Positions 24,262 through 33,179 of a stretch of 64,000 bases of DNA are shown one piece after another (position 1 is the first letter of the stretch; every line of letters starts with the position of its first letter). The notes under the pieces were generated by a model. The model had not been told where the DNA came from. It saw only the letters and a list, made by a program, of their open reading frames with translations, and made no database searches. The DNA lies in contig NZ_QPIX01000008.1 in assembly GCF_003337715.1 (NCBI RefSeq), positions 62,001 to 126,000 on the forward strand. Reading direction: 5' to 3'. The stretch comes from Ciceribacter lividus (GTDB lineage Bacteria > Pseudomonadota > Alphaproteobacteria > Rhizobiales > Rhizobiaceae). The position numbers and the translations under genes were made by a program.

Positions 24262-25890
24262 TCACTGTCTTTCCGCGGCGTCTCGGCCGGCCGACGGCGT
24301 GATCTCGGCAAATTGCGAGACAGGCCGGAATCTTATTTTCGCATTGGCCGGTATCTGTCCGGCGAGATCGAGATGGTATTCGGCAACCGCGCCGATCACC
24401 GGATAGCCGCCGGTCAGCGGATGGTCGGCGAGGAAGAGCACAGGCTGGCCGCTGTGCGGTACCTGGATCGCCCCGGTCGCCGTCCCCTCGCTCGGGAGCT
24501 CCGCGCTGTCCCGGCGCTCGATCGGCTGGTCGCCCGAAAGCCGGATGCCGACGCGGCTCGACTGCGGGGTCACCGTCCAGAGCTGATCGGTGAGCCTTGC
24601 GAGACCGGCTTCGGTGAACCAGTCGGTACGCGGCCCGAGAACGACGTCGAGCGTCACCACGTCTCCGGGTTTCGGCGCGGGGAAGGCCGGCGTCTCGGTC
24701 AGCGAGACACTCGTCAGCCCCTCACGCCCGTCCGCAAGCGCAAGCACCCCACCCGCGCCGACCGGCTCGGGTCCGACGACGGCGAGCGTGTCGGTCGCCG
24801 CACTGCCGAGCACCGGCTTGACGCTGAAGCCGCCGCGGACGGCAAGATAGCTGCGCATGCCGGCCGGCGGATGGCCGAGGGTGACGACATCCCCCGGTTC
24901 GAGCGCGATCGGCTGGTAACTGGCGGCCGCGATTTCCCGGCCCGCCTCGTCGCGGACAAGGATCGGACACGGTGCACCCGCAAAGGCGATGGTAGCGCGG
25001 CCGGTCGCCTCGAAAGAGAAGCCGCCCAGCGTGATTTCGAGGCAGGCCCAGTCGGGCGGGTTTCCGACGGCGCGGCTCGCGGCTTTCAGCGCGCCCTGGT
25101 CGAGGGCGCCCGACGCCGAGACCCCCTGCCCCGTCTGGCCGAAACGTCCGAGATCCTGGAAGAGCGCGGGGATCGGCGCGGCGAGAACCTTGAACAGAGG
25201 TGCCGCATGCCCGACGTCCGGTGTCTTCACCACCGTCCTCGGGGCCGACCCTACCGCTTCCGCTGTGCTCCGGCGGCGCCTTTCGAGATCGAAGAAGCGC
25301 ACCCGGTATCCGGGTTGAAAGAGTGCCGGCGGATCGCGGGAGAGGTCCCACATCTTTTCGGGCGTCGTGCCGATAATCTGCCATCCGCCGGGGCTCGCCT
25401 GCGGATAGACACCCGAAAAGGCGCCCGCAAGCGCGACGGAGCCGGCCGGAATGCGGGTACGAGGACTTTGCCGCCGCGGTACTTCGAGCGCCGGATCTCC
25501 GCCGACCAGATAGCCGAAGCCCGGCGCAAAGCCGCAGAAGGCGACCGTGAAGTCACTTTCCGTGTGTCGGCGGATCACCTCCTCGGCGGAAAGGCCGGTC
25601 AGCCGCGCGACCTCGTCCAGATCCTCGCCGTCATAACGCACGGGGATTTCCACAAGGTGCTCGGAGGGCGCGGTGCGGACGGAAAGGTCCCGACCCGAGA
25701 TCGCCGCGGCGAGCGTGGCCGCGCTCAGGCGCTCCGGCCGGAACCGGACCATCAGCGTGCGGGCGGCCGGCACCAGGTCCTCGATCCCGACGACCGGATC
25801 GGCCTGAAGGGACGCAAAGAGGGCCAGCGTCTCGTCGAGATCGGCAAGCTCGACGAGGATCGTCGTCAGGCTGACGGGCAGAAAGCGCAT
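24262..25890 (-). CDS. 5-oxoprolinase subunits B and C fused (KipI-KipA type)
   Basis: About 542 aa. Residues 1-215 match PxpB/Kip[17 protein letters not shown], then [16 protein letters not shown] and the [20 protein letters not shown] block. Residues 230-542 match PxpC/Kip[40 protein letters not shown] and the C-terminal [18 protein letters not shown]. PxpA, PxpB and PxpC together hydrolyse 5-oxoproline (pyroglutamate) to glutamate with ATP. PxpB and PxpC are usually separate but fusions are known (urea amidolyase-like layout). ATG 25890 follows GAGG; the stop of ycsI lies 7 bp away. Confidence 0.9.
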   Translation of the reverse strand: MRFLPVSLTTILVELADLDETLALFASLQADPVVGIEDLVPAARTLMVRFRPERLSAATLAAAISGRDLSVRTAPSEHLVEIPVRYDGEDLDEVARLTGLSAEEVIRRHTESDFTVAFCGFAPGFGYLVGGDPALEVPRRQSPRTRIPAGSVALAGAFSGVYPQASPGGWQIIGTTPEKMWDLSRDPPALFQPGYRVRFFDLERRRRSTAEAVGSAPRTVVKTPDVGHAAPLFKVLAAPIPALFQDLGRFGQTGQGVSASGALDQGALKAASRAVGNPPDWACLEITLGGFSFEATGRATIAFAGAPCPILVRDEAGREIAAASYQPIALEPGDVVTLGHPPAGMRSYLAVRGGFSVKPVLGSAATDTLAVVGPEPVGAGGVLALADGREGLTSVSLTETPAFPAPKPGDVVTLDVVLGPRTDWFTEAGLARLTDQLWTVTPQSSRVGIRLSGDQPIERRDSAELPSEGTATGAIQVPHSGQPVLFLADHPLTGGYPVIGAVAEYHLDLAGQIPANAKIRFRPVSQFAEITPSAGRDAAERQ

Positions 25891-25897
25891 GCGGACC

Positions 25898-26704
25898 TCA
25901 GGCGTGATAGGCGGAATCGGGAATATCGGTGATGAACATGTGCCCCGGCGCATGGGTAATGGCAAACGGTACGCCGGAGGCCATGACGGCTGCCTGCGGC
26001 GTCACCCCGCAGGCCCAGAACACCGGCACCTCGCCGGGCTCGATGCGCACCGGATCGCCGAAATCCGGTTTCGAAAGATCGTGGATGCCGATCAACTCCG
26101 GCGCGCCGACATGCACCGGGGCGCCGTGAACGGCGGGAAAGCGGCCGGAGATCGTCGCGGCATCCGCAACACGCGAGGCCGGGATCGGCCGCATCGACAC
26201 GACCATGTTGCCCTTGAGCCGCCCCGCCGGCCGGCATGGCTGGTCGGTCAGATACATCGGCACGTTGGACCCGTCGATGATGTGCCGGATCTCGATGCCC
26301 GCCTCGATCATCGGCGTTTCGAAGGTGAAGCTGCAGCCGATCAGGAAGCTTGCGAGGTCAGCGTGCTCGGCCCAGGCCGCCGTCGCATCCGGCGTCTCTT
26401 CGGCCAGCTTGCCGTCGCGCCAGATGCGGTAGAGCGGAATATCCGTGCGCAGGTCGGCGCCCGGTGCAAGCACCGTCTCATGCGAACCCGGATCGGAAAC
26501 GTCGAGGACCGGGCAGGCCTTCGGGTTGCGCTGCGCGTAGAGCAGGAAATCGAAGGCCCAGTCCCGCGGCAGCACGATCATGTTCGCCTGCGTGAAACCG
26601 GGTGCCACCCCGGACGTCGGCTCGACGGCGCCGGCACGATAGCGTTCGCGCGCGGCCCGCGCCGGGCTTGCATCGACGTGGCGGAGATATTCGGGAGCGA
26701 TCAT
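25898..26704 (-). CDS. DUF1445/YcsI family putative hydro-lyase
   Basis: A 268-aa protein of the YcsI/D-glutamate-cyclase-like family. Diagnostic blocks are [38 protein letters not shown] and the C-terminal [20 protein letters not shown] with [15 protein letters not shown]. Members of this fold include mammalian D-glutamate cyclase, which converts D-glutamate to 5-oxo-D-proline, so a link to pyroglutamate metabolism is sensible. In Bacillus subtilis the same neighbour set (ycsF, ycsG, ycsI, kipI, kipA) is found. Activity of the bacterial protein is inferred. Confidence 0.9.
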   Translation of the reverse strand: MIAPEYLRHVDASPARAARERYRAGAVEPTSGVAPGFTQANMIVLPRDWAFDFLLYAQRNPKACPVLDVSDPGSHETVLAPGADLRTDIPLYRIWRDGKLAEETPDATAAWAEHADLASFLIGCSFTFETPMIEAGIEIRHIIDGSNVPMYLTDQPCRPAGRLKGNMVVSMRPIPASRVADAATISGRFPAVHGAPVHVGAPELIGIHDLSKPDFGDPVRIEPGEVPVFWACGVTPQAAVMASGVPFAITHAPGHMFITDIPDSAYHA

Positions 26705-26719
26705 GCCGGTCTCCTCCCG

Positions 26720-27484
26720 TCACTTCACAAGGAAGGAACGGACACGGACGCCATCGGCCTCGAAGGCGCGGCGGATGTCCCGGGCAATGGCAACGGCGCC
26801 GGGGCTGTCCCCATGAACGCAGATAGATTGCGCATCGATCTTGATCGTCGACCCATCAATCGCTTCCAGCGTTCCCTGGTAGGCGAGCCGCAGCATGCGC
26901 CGGGCGATCAGCTGCGGGTCGTGTAGCACGGCACCCGGCTCCCGGCGCGAGACGAGCTGGCCGTCCGGCTGGTAGGCGCGATCGGCAAAGGCTTCCGCCA
27001 CCACCTGAAGCCCCGCCTTGCGGGCGAGATCGAGGATCGGCGAGCCCGCGAGCCCCATCAGGACGAGCGAGGGATCGACCGCCTTGATGCCGTCGATCAC
27101 CGCCTTCCCCTGCTTCGGGTCATGGGCGATGCGGTTATAAAGGGCGCCATGCGGCTTGACGTAGCCGACGGTCGTTCCGGCAGCTGCAGCAAGTCCCTTG
27201 AGGGCACCGATCTGGTAGATGACGTCGGCGGTGAGCTCGCCGCTCGTGACATCCATGTCGCGCCGGCCGAAGCCGACGCGATCGGGATAGGAGACATGCG
27301 CACCGATCGAAACACCTTTCCCGGCCGCCGCCTTCACGGTCTTCAGGATGCCGGCGGGGTCGCCGGCATGAAAGCCGCAGGCGACATTGGCACTGGAGAC
27401 GATGGCGAGCATCGCTTCGTCATCGCCCATCTTCCAGGCGCCGTAGCCCTCGCCGAGGTCGCTGTTGAGATCGATTGCGGTCAT
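26720..27484 (-). CDS. pxpA: 5-oxoprolinase subunit PxpA (LamB/YcsF family)
   Basis: A 254-aa protein starting [20 protein letters not shown], the classic LamB/YcsF opening. Other blocks are [32 protein letters not shown] and [14 protein letters not shown] near the C-terminus. Length matches the family (about 250 aa). It is the catalytic partner of PxpB/PxpC in ATP-dependent ring opening of 5-oxoproline. The upstream in-frame extension overlaps the NRAMP-like gene and is not used. Within a five-gene minus-strand operon with gaps of 7-15 bp. Confidence 0.92.
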   Translation of the reverse strand: MTAIDLNSDLGEGYGAWKMGDDEAMLAIVSSANVACGFHAGDPAGILKTVKAAAGKGVSIGAHVSYPDRVGFGRRDMDVTSGELTADVIYQIGALKGLAAAAGTTVGYVKPHGALYNRIAHDPKQGKAVIDGIKAVDPSLVLMGLAGSPILDLARKAGLQVVAEAFADRAYQPDGQLVSRREPGAVLHDPQLIARRMLRLAYQGTLEAIDGSTIKIDAQSICVHGDSPGAVAIARDIRRAFEADGVRVRSFLVK

Positions 27485-27495
27485 CGAGAATCCCC

Positions 27496-28782
27496 TTATG
27501 CGGTTGCCGTCAGAAGCGCGAAGATCGGGCCGATCGACTTGTAACCCATGTACCAGGTGAGCGCACAGACCGCTGCACCGAGGACGAGCAGCCAGCGCGG
27601 ATAGCGGTATCCGCCCATCAGGTCGGAGCGCGCCCAGGCGGCATAGACGAAGATCGAGAGGCCGATCGGCAGGATAAGGCCGTTGAGGCCCCCGACGAAG
27701 ACCAGCATCTGCGCCGGCGGCGTGGTGATCACGACGTAGAAGAAGAGCGAGACGGCGATGAAGACGACCGTTGCGAGATTGCGGGCGCGCTCGCTGATGT
27801 CCGGCTTGAAGGCGGTGAGGAAGGAAACCGAGGTATAGGCCGCGCCGATGACGGAGGTAATGGCAGCGAACCACAGGACGGCGCCGAAGATGCGCAGGCC
27901 GACATTGCCGGCGGCGGCCTCGAAGGCCTGTGCCGCGGGGTTGGCGCCCTTGCCGGAAATATCGATGACGATGCCGCTGGCGACCACACCGAGGATCGCG
28001 AGGAAGAGCACGTAGCGCATGAGGCCGGTCACCGCGATGCCGGAGAGTGCGGCCCGGTTCACGGCGCCGAGATTCTCGACCCCGACCGTTCCCTTGTCGA
28101 GCAGGCGGTGGGCTCCGGAATAGGTGATGTAACCACCGACCGTTCCGCCGACGATGGTGGTGATGGTCGCAAAATCGATCGTGGCCGGCAGGACGGTCTG
28201 GTAAAGCGCGTCACCGACCGGCGGTCCGGAGACGATGGCGACGTAGAGCGTCAGGACAATCATCATGACGCCGGCGACGATGATCAGCCGGTCGATGGCG
28301 ACGCCTGCGCGTTTTGAGAGAAAGATGCCGATCGCGATCAGGGCGCTGATCGCCCCGCCCAGTTTCGGGTCGATGCCGAGCATGGCATTGAGGCCGAGGC
28401 CGGAGCCGCCGATATTGCCGATATTGAAGAACAGGCCGCCGACGATGACCAGCACGGCGAGAACGTAGCCGGTTCCCGGAATGGCGGCATTGGCGATGTC
28501 GGAAGCGCGCATGCGCGTCAGCGTCACGATGCGCCAGACGTTGAGCTGGACCACGAAGTCGATGATGATCGAGGCGAGGATCGCAAAGGCAAAGGCAGCG
28601 CCGAGCTTGGACGTGAAGGTGGCCGTCTGGGTGATGAAGCCGGGGCCGATGGCCGAGGTCGCCATCAGGAAGATGGCGGCGGTGAGCGAAGCGCGGCGCG
28701 ACTTGGCCGACTGGCTACCCGGAGTGGCGAGCGAAGCATCGGCCATCGGGCCGGCACCTGTGGATATCGAATGCTGTTCCAT
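27496..28782 (-). CDS. NRAMP-related transporter (YcsG-like) without canonical metal-binding motifs
   Basis: A 428-aa membrane protein with about 11 hydrophobic segments. Similarity to NRAMP is clear in TM1 ([18 protein letters not shown]) but the metal-binding DPGN motif is absent. In TM6 the MPH motif is replaced by SGAH (residues 222-225). It is therefore probably not a Mn/Fe transporter. Position as the first gene of the 5-oxoprolinase operon, as with ycsG in Bacillus, suggests import of pyroglutamate or a related compound. Divergent from a GntR regulator. Confidence 0.82.
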   Translation of the reverse strand: MEQHSISTGAGPMADASLATPGSQSAKSRRASLTAAIFLMATSAIGPGFITQTATFTSKLGAAFAFAILASIIIDFVVQLNVWRIVTLTRMRASDIANAAIPGTGYVLAVLVIVGGLFFNIGNIGGSGLGLNAMLGIDPKLGGAISALIAIGIFLSKRAGVAIDRLIIVAGVMMIVLTLYVAIVSGPPVGDALYQTVLPATIDFATITTIVGGTVGGYITYSGAHRLLDKGTVGVENLGAVNRAALSGIAVTGLMRYVLFLAILGVVASGIVIDISGKGANPAAQAFEAAAGNVGLRIFGAVLWFAAITSVIGAAYTSVSFLTAFKPDISERARNLATVVFIAVSLFFYVVITTPPAQMLVFVGGLNGLILPIGLSIFVYAAWARSDLMGGYRYPRWLLVLGAAVCALTWYMGYKSIGPIFALLTATA

Positions 28783-28882
28783 GAACCCTCTCCTTATGAT
28801 TACGGCCCGCCTGAGCGCCGAGGCCGGCAGGTCTGCTGTATTCGACGGAGACAGCGTCGCTGTGTTTCACAATTCTGTCAAT

Positions 28883-28895
28883 ATTGTTGAACAAT
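28883..28895. promoter_or_regulatory. Putative GntR operator
   Basis: ATTGTT-G-AACAAT is a perfect palindrome in an AT-rich part of the divergent spacer, about 100 bp upstream of the NRAMP-like gene. Its core TTGT-N3-ACAA is of the type bound by FCD-class GntR regulators. Binding by the adjacent regulator is inferred. Confidence 0.5.
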
Positions 28896-29147
28896 TTTCT
28901 CTTATGATTCTATGATCGTGCTATTTTGTTGAGCATTCATGCGTGGATATGTGCAGAACCTGCCTTCATGCTGCGCATATTTGCCGCTCCCGGCACGCGG
29001 ACCTTGCCTCCTCTCGTGCTTCGGGGATATTGGCCCATGGGGTCGCCCGATGGCGCTGACCGGCAAGTCCAGGATGCGCGGCGTCCGGTGAAGGCGAGCT
29101 CACCGGAGCGGGCGGAAGAACACGGTGCACGCACCGAAAAGGGGCCA

Positions 29148-29810
29148 ATGACACAACACGATCCAGCACTGACCCTGGCACAGCGGCTCGCCGAACAGAT
29201 CCGCGCGCGGCTGATCGCCGGCGAGCTGAAACCCGGCCAGCGGCTCTCGGAAGCAGCGCTGAGCGACGATCTCGACGTCTCGCGCAATTCGCTTCGGGAA
29301 GCCTTTCGCCTGCTCACCAAAGAAGGTCTCCTGCGGCACGAGCCGAACCGCGGCGTCTTCGTCGCCACGCCGAGCATGGCCTCGATCATCGACATCTACC
29401 GGGTCCGCCGCCTGGTCGAGTGCCGGGCGCTCGAACAGGCCTACCCGGAGCATCCGGCCGTGATACGCATGCACGCGGCCGTCGAGGCAGCCCTGAAATG
29501 CCGCGAGGCGAAAGACTGGGTCGGCGTCGGCAGCGCCAACATGGCGTTTCATGCGGCAATCGTCGACCTCGCCGACAGCACGAGGCTCAACGCCTTCTAC
29601 GGCCAGATCGCCGCCGAACTGCGCCTGAGCTTCGGCCTTCTCGAGGATCCGGAGTTTCTCCACGCGCCTTACGTCGACCTCAACGCGACGATCCTGGAGC
29701 AGCTGAAAGCGGGCAAGTCGGTCGAGGCGGCACGCGCGCTGGAGGCCTATCTCGAACGCTCCGAACGCACCGTGCTGGCGGCATTTGCAAGGCTTGGAGA
29801 GGTGGGGTAG
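29148..29810 (+). CDS. GntR family regulator (FCD subfamily)
   Basis: A 220-aa regulator. The N-terminal winged HTH is visible in IRARLIAGELKPGQRLSEAA and SDDLDVSRNSLREAFRLLTK, followed by GLLRHEPNRGVFVATPS. The C-terminal all-helical FCD effector domain has IYRVRRLVECRALEQA and MAFHAAIVDLADSTRLNAFY. The ATG at 29148 fits the family start; the 74-residue upstream extension has no GntR similarity. Divergent from the 5-oxoprolinase operon, which it probably represses in the absence of a small carboxylate or amino acid ligand. IS debris begins about 130 bp downstream. Confidence 0.88.
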   Translation: MTQHDPALTLAQRLAEQIRARLIAGELKPGQRLSEAALSDDLDVSRNSLREAFRLLTKEGLLRHEPNRGVFVATPSMASIIDIYRVRRLVECRALEQAYPEHPAVIRMHAAVEAALKCREAKDWVGVGSANMAFHAAIVDLADSTRLNAFYGQIAAELRLSFGLLEDPEFLHAPYVDLNATILEQLKAGKSVEAARALEAYLERSERTVLAAFARLGEVG

Positions 29811-29939
29811 GCCCGTACTTGGGCGCCTGATTTGTAACCCTCCGCCGAAGGCCGTCTGCCTTGATTTGATAAATGGCTTTAGATGTTTGATCCCAGGTTT
29901 TGATGGTGCAATTTTCTCGCACGAATGGAGGGAAGCACT

Positions 29940-30953
29940 ATGAGCCAGGTTCTACACGGGAGCGCCACGACGACAGAGGCAATCCGTCGAGCGATACAAA
30001 ATAGTCAAGAGAGCCTGAGGGTGCTTTCCAGACGGTACGGGATCAATCAGAAGACCGTCGCCAAATGGAAAAAGAGAACGTCTCTGGCTGATCTACCAAC
30101 GGGGCCGAAAGAGCCGCACTCGACAGTTATGTCACTGGAGCAGGAAGCAATCATCGTCGCGTTCCGCAGGCACACGTTGCTTCCTCTCGATGATTGCCTC
30201 TACTCGCTCCAGCCGGCGATCCCGCATCTGACACGCTCGTCGTTGCATCGATGCCTTCAGCGTCATGGTATTTCTCGGCTGCTCGATGTGGAAGGCGACA
30301 AGGAACCGAAGAAGAAGTTCAAGCGCTATCCCATCGGCTACTTCCACGTTGACATTGCCGAGGTGCATACGGCGCAAGGCAGGCTCTATCTCTTCGTAGC
30401 CATTGATAGAACTTCCAAATTTGCTTTTGTCCAATTGGTCGAGAAGGCAACCCGGCGCATTGCCGGAAACTTCCTCCGCGCTCTGGCCATGGCCGTACCG
30501 TACAAGATCCACACCGTGTTGACTGATAATGGGACCCATTTCACTGATCCGACCGGCGATGGCTGGACACCGGAAGATATCAATGCGATGCGCCGGGACA
30601 ATGTGCCCTTTCGCTGTCATTCATTCGAACTGGCATGTGCTGATCTCGACATCGAACATCGCCTGACCAAGCCCCGCCATCCGTGGACCAATGGTCAGGT
30701 CGAGCGGATGAACCGCACCATCAAGGACGCGACGGTAAAGCGCTTCCACTACGAAGACCACGATCAACTACGCAGGCACATGAGTGAATTCATCGATGCC
30801 TACAATTTCGGCCGCCGGTTGAAGACGCTTCGAGGTCTCACACCATACGAATTCATTTGCAAAATCTGGACAACAGAGCCGGAAAGATTCACGATCGATC
30901 CAATCCATCAAATGCCGGGACTAAACAACATCTGCCGCGAGCAAGCAGCATGA
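29940..30953 (+). CDS. IS481 family transposase, 3' end abnormal
   Basis: A 337-aa DDE transposase beginning MSQVLHGSATTTEAIRRAIQ. An HTH (RVLSRRYGINQKTVAKWKKR) precedes the integrase core with Asp138 (FHVDIAEV), Asp196 (VLTDNGTHF) and Glu255 (WTNGQVERMNR). The ribosome binding site GGAGGG is placed for ATG 29940. Relatives I recall end shortly after HQMPGLN; here NICREQAA is added and the frame runs into IS5-like sequence, suggesting that the right end of the element was lost. I could not find terminal inverted repeats. The catalytic core looks intact, so the protein may still be made. Confidence 0.82.
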   Translation: MSQVLHGSATTTEAIRRAIQNSQESLRVLSRRYGINQKTVAKWKKRTSLADLPTGPKEPHSTVMSLEQEAIIVAFRRHTLLPLDDCLYSLQPAIPHLTRSSLHRCLQRHGISRLLDVEGDKEPKKKFKRYPIGYFHVDIAEVHTAQGRLYLFVAIDRTSKFAFVQLVEKATRRIAGNFLRALAMAVPYKIHTVLTDNGTHFTDPTGDGWTPEDINAMRRDNVPFRCHSFELACADLDIEHRLTKPRHPWTNGQVERMNRTIKDATVKRFHYEDHDQLRRHMSEFIDAYNFGRRLKTLRGLTPYEFICKIWTTEPERFTIDPIHQMPGLNNICREQAA

Positions 30954-31410
30954 TATCGCCATTCCGATGTTCGATTACAGGAACCATGCCGGCATCGACC
31001 GGGCGCACGGCTTCATCCGGGGATGGACGGTGACGAGTGCGGCCGCCCATAACGGCACTCAGCTCAGGAACGTCGTTACCAAGGACAATACGGCCTCGAC
31101 CGTCTGGGCCGACAGCGCCTACCGCTCCAAGACCAACGAGGAATGGCTGAGGGACAATGGCCTGAAGTCGGATATCCACCAGCGAAAGCCGAAGGGCAAG
31201 CCAATGCCGGAAACGATGTCGCGGGCAAACGGACGACGATCAAAGATCAGGTCCGCCGTCGAGCATGTCTTCGCCAGGCAAAAGGACAAGATGAAGCTCT
31301 TCATCAGGACCATCGGCATCAGCCGAGCGAGGGTGAAGATCGGCATGGCCAATATCGCCTACAATATGCTGCGCTATGTCTTCCACGAGGCGAAACGCGC
31401 CACCGCATGA
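30940..31410 (+). pseudogene. IS5 family transposase, N-terminally truncated remnant
   Basis: The frame reads HDIAIPMFDYRNHAGIDRAH at its beginning and continues to HEAKRATA. It matches the second half of IS5 transposases: second DDE aspartate in TVWADSAYRS, then NGRRSKIRSAVEHVFARQKD with the catalytic Glu, then ANIAYNMLRY. The first catalytic Asp and the N-terminal half are missing. Homology starts within the last codons of the IS481 transposase, so that element replaced or deleted the 5' part. Not expected to be functional. Confidence 0.8.
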
Positions 31411-32102
31411 CGACGCAAGCCCCGAAAGGGGCGTCGACACCACAAAATCTTCCATGAAATCGGAGGCGAAAGCCACAAACAGCCATCACGCCGCCCCGCC
31501 GATCTCGAAATCAGCGGTATTTCGAGGTCTCCACGTTTCGAATGCTACGGTGGAGCACAGGCGTTGGCTTATTCATACTGCAGGAAGCGCATGGGAAGCA
31601 GGAGACGTAGTGTGTTCAGGGCGAAAGGCGCCATTCGCAAAGGATGATGCCGGAGAGATGTCCGCCCCCCCTTGTCCCATGAACGCCTGATTCCTTCATT
31701 GAAAATGCCAGCCACTTCTCCGCCGTCGATCGACGAGGACAGCGCGTGGGGGCGAAAGGCACGAACAAACGGTGACTATCCGAAAACGAACAATCTCAAG
31801 CCCGCAAACAGCCCAGCGATGGCGACGAAGAGCAGGACGGTTTGCAGCTTCGTCCATGGCCTGCTGGCGTAATCGTTCTCCGGTCCAGGCGATTTTGTCC
31901 CAACCACTCACCATCATCAATCCTCCTGGCCGCTCTGGCGTGTACCTTGACGCTCCACGGCCCATTCCAGGTTCGATGCAAAGGCCTTCGCCGCCTCAAG
32001 CGACAGCATCGACCTGCCCTGCCCCACCTGCGACTCGGCAATCTGCTTGCATCGAGCGTGATTTTCCTGTGACTTTCCCTTGAACGTAGGGACACGATAC
32101 GA
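31411..32102. other. Region of decayed sequence between IS remnant and small orphan genes
   Basis: About 690 bp with no convincing full gene. Several overlapping ORFs on both strands have no recognisable domain. One short minus-strand ORF (31776-31907, listed separately) has a membrane-helix pattern. The region is less GC-rich than its flanks and probably reflects insertion or deletion scars. Confidence 0.4.
31776..31907 (-). CDS. Possible small membrane protein
   Basis: A 43-residue frame from GTG 31907 ends in a single hydrophobic helix (TVLLFVAIAGLFAGLRLFVF) after a short polar part (KSPGPENDYASRPWTK). GGAGG lies about 14-18 bases upstream, which is far. Codon third positions become GC-rich in the helix. 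It could be a genuine small membrane protein or a remnant. Function unknown. Confidence 0.3.
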   Translation of the reverse strand: MVGTKSPGPENDYASRPWTKLQTVLLFVAIAGLFAGLRLFVFG

Positions 32103-32372
32103 ATGGCGAAACAAGCAGTCGAATTGCAGAGGCAGCGGATGGTGATCCTCGGAGAGCTCCTGCCGGACTCCTTTCTTCCCTGGATCGGCCGTCATGCATC
32201 GAAACTGGGGCTTTCCTCCACCATCACGCACGCCTCGGCAGGCAGGATAGAACTCGATCTTGTCGGCCGCGAAGAACTGATAGACATGATGGAAATAGGT
32301 TGCATCCTGGGCCCAATCGACGTCTGGGTAGAGAGTATCCAACGGCAAGAGCCGAGCGACCACATCCTCTAA
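32103..32372 (+). CDS. Small acylphosphatase-like protein
   Basis: An 89-aa protein. The pattern VILGELLPDSFLPWIGRHA, KLGLS, then a beta-strand IELDLVGREELIDMMEIGC and GPIDVWVESI resembles the beta-alpha-beta-beta-alpha-beta ferredoxin-like fold of acylphosphatases. The usual catalytic Arg in the GxVQGVxFR loop and the Asn are not evident, so enzymatic activity is doubtful. No strong ribosome binding site is seen. It stands alone between IS debris and the Rieske operon. Probably a diverged acylphosphatase-fold protein; an unknown small protein is the alternative. Confidence 0.5.
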   Translation: MAKQAVELQRQRMVILGELLPDSFLPWIGRHASKLGLSSTITHASAGRIELDLVGREELIDMMEIGCILGPIDVWVESIQRQEPSDHIL

Positions 32373-32422
32373 ACTCTCGCGCGCTCCGGCATTGTGCGCT
32401 TTTTTTCATCACTCATTGCCAA

Positions 32423-32440
32423 TGTGCAATAGTTGTGCAA
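32423..32440 (+). promoter_or_regulatory. TGTGCAA direct repeats upstream of the Rieske operon
   Basis: TGTGCAA occurs at 32423 and 32434, 11 bp apart or one helical turn, about 90 bp upstream of the Rieske gene. An activator or repressor site is possible; no adjacent regulator gene is obvious. Confidence 0.3.
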
Positions 32441-32525
32441 CTTTGTCTTTTGACGACTGGTCGAAGACCGAACACGCGCACCAACTACATCCTATAAGCA
32501 TTTGACTAATTTGGGAAATTTTAAC

Positions 32526-33179
32526 ATGCCCTCCGACACGACGGACAGATGGATGCCAGTCGCACTGTCTGCTGATCTTCCGGCAAGAACGGTCATGCCG
32601 GCCCGGATCGGGGCCGAGACCATCGCACTTTGGCGCAGTGCCTCCGGCCAGGCCGCCGCTTCCGCCGACCGTTGCCCACATCGGGGCATGCGGCTCTCCC
32701 ACGGCTTCGTTCGTGGCGAGGCACTGTCCTGCATCTATCACGGCTGGCGCTATGCAAAAGCAGGCAACTGTCTCGGCATCCCCGCCCATCCGGGCCTCAC
32801 GCCGCCGGAGACGATCCGCGTCGCGACTTTCCCGGTCGTCGAACAGGATGGCTTCGTCTGGGTCGGCAAAGGCGCGCCGCAAAGTCAGCCGCCGCGCCTT
32901 GAGGGGCTCTCGCCGCTCCGCTCCCTGACCGCCACCGCAACCATTGCCGCAATCGAAGCTGCGGCGGGTGCAAGCACAGATGCCGATGGCCTGCTGAAGC
33001 CGGCCGGTGCCGCGGACGGCCTTTGTCTTCTTCTTTCCGATCAGGCCGATGGCCAGACGCTCATGCATGTGTTGTTGGACCACCGGGCGAAGTCCCGGGA
33101 GCGCATCGCTGCCTCGCGCTTCGCCGAAACCCTGCGCCGCCGCGCGGAGGCGCTCGCCGTGGAAGGAGCACGACCATGA
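32526..33179 (+). CDS. Stand-alone Rieske [2Fe-2S] protein
   Basis: A 217-aa protein with a complete Rieske motif: Cys50-x-His52 and Cys69-x2-His72 in DRCPHRGMRLSHGF and LSCIYHGWRY. Residues 1-115 resemble the N-terminal Rieske domain of ring-hydroxylating or demethylating oxygenases (RWMPVALSADLPA). The rest has no catalytic iron site. Its partner is probably the next gene, whose product has the catalytic domain but no Rieske cluster (ATGA overlap). It would pass electrons from an unlinked reductase to the catalytic iron. The ATG at 32526 is weakly supported by GGGAAA; an in-frame TTG lies at 32502. Confidence 0.86.
   Translation: MPSDTTDRWMPVALSADLPARTVMPARIGAETIALWRSASGQAAASADRCPHRGMRLSHGFVRGEALSCIYHGWRYAKAGNCLGIPAHPGLTPPETIRVATFPVVEQDGFVWVGKGAPQSQPPRLEGLSPLRSLTATATIAAIEAAAGASTDADGLLKPAGAADGLCLLLSDQADGQTLMHVLLDHRAKSRERIAASRFAETLRRRAEALAVEGARP

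Noticed and set aside
27496..28782. Mn/Fe transporter of the NRAMP family
   Set aside because: The DPGN and MPH metal-binding motifs are both missing and the context is 5-oxoproline metabolism.
31917..32363. 148-codon minus-strand ORF opposite the acylphosphatase-like gene
   Set aside because: Most of it is antisense to a better plus-strand frame and no domain is recognisable, although its last 30 residues look protein-like.
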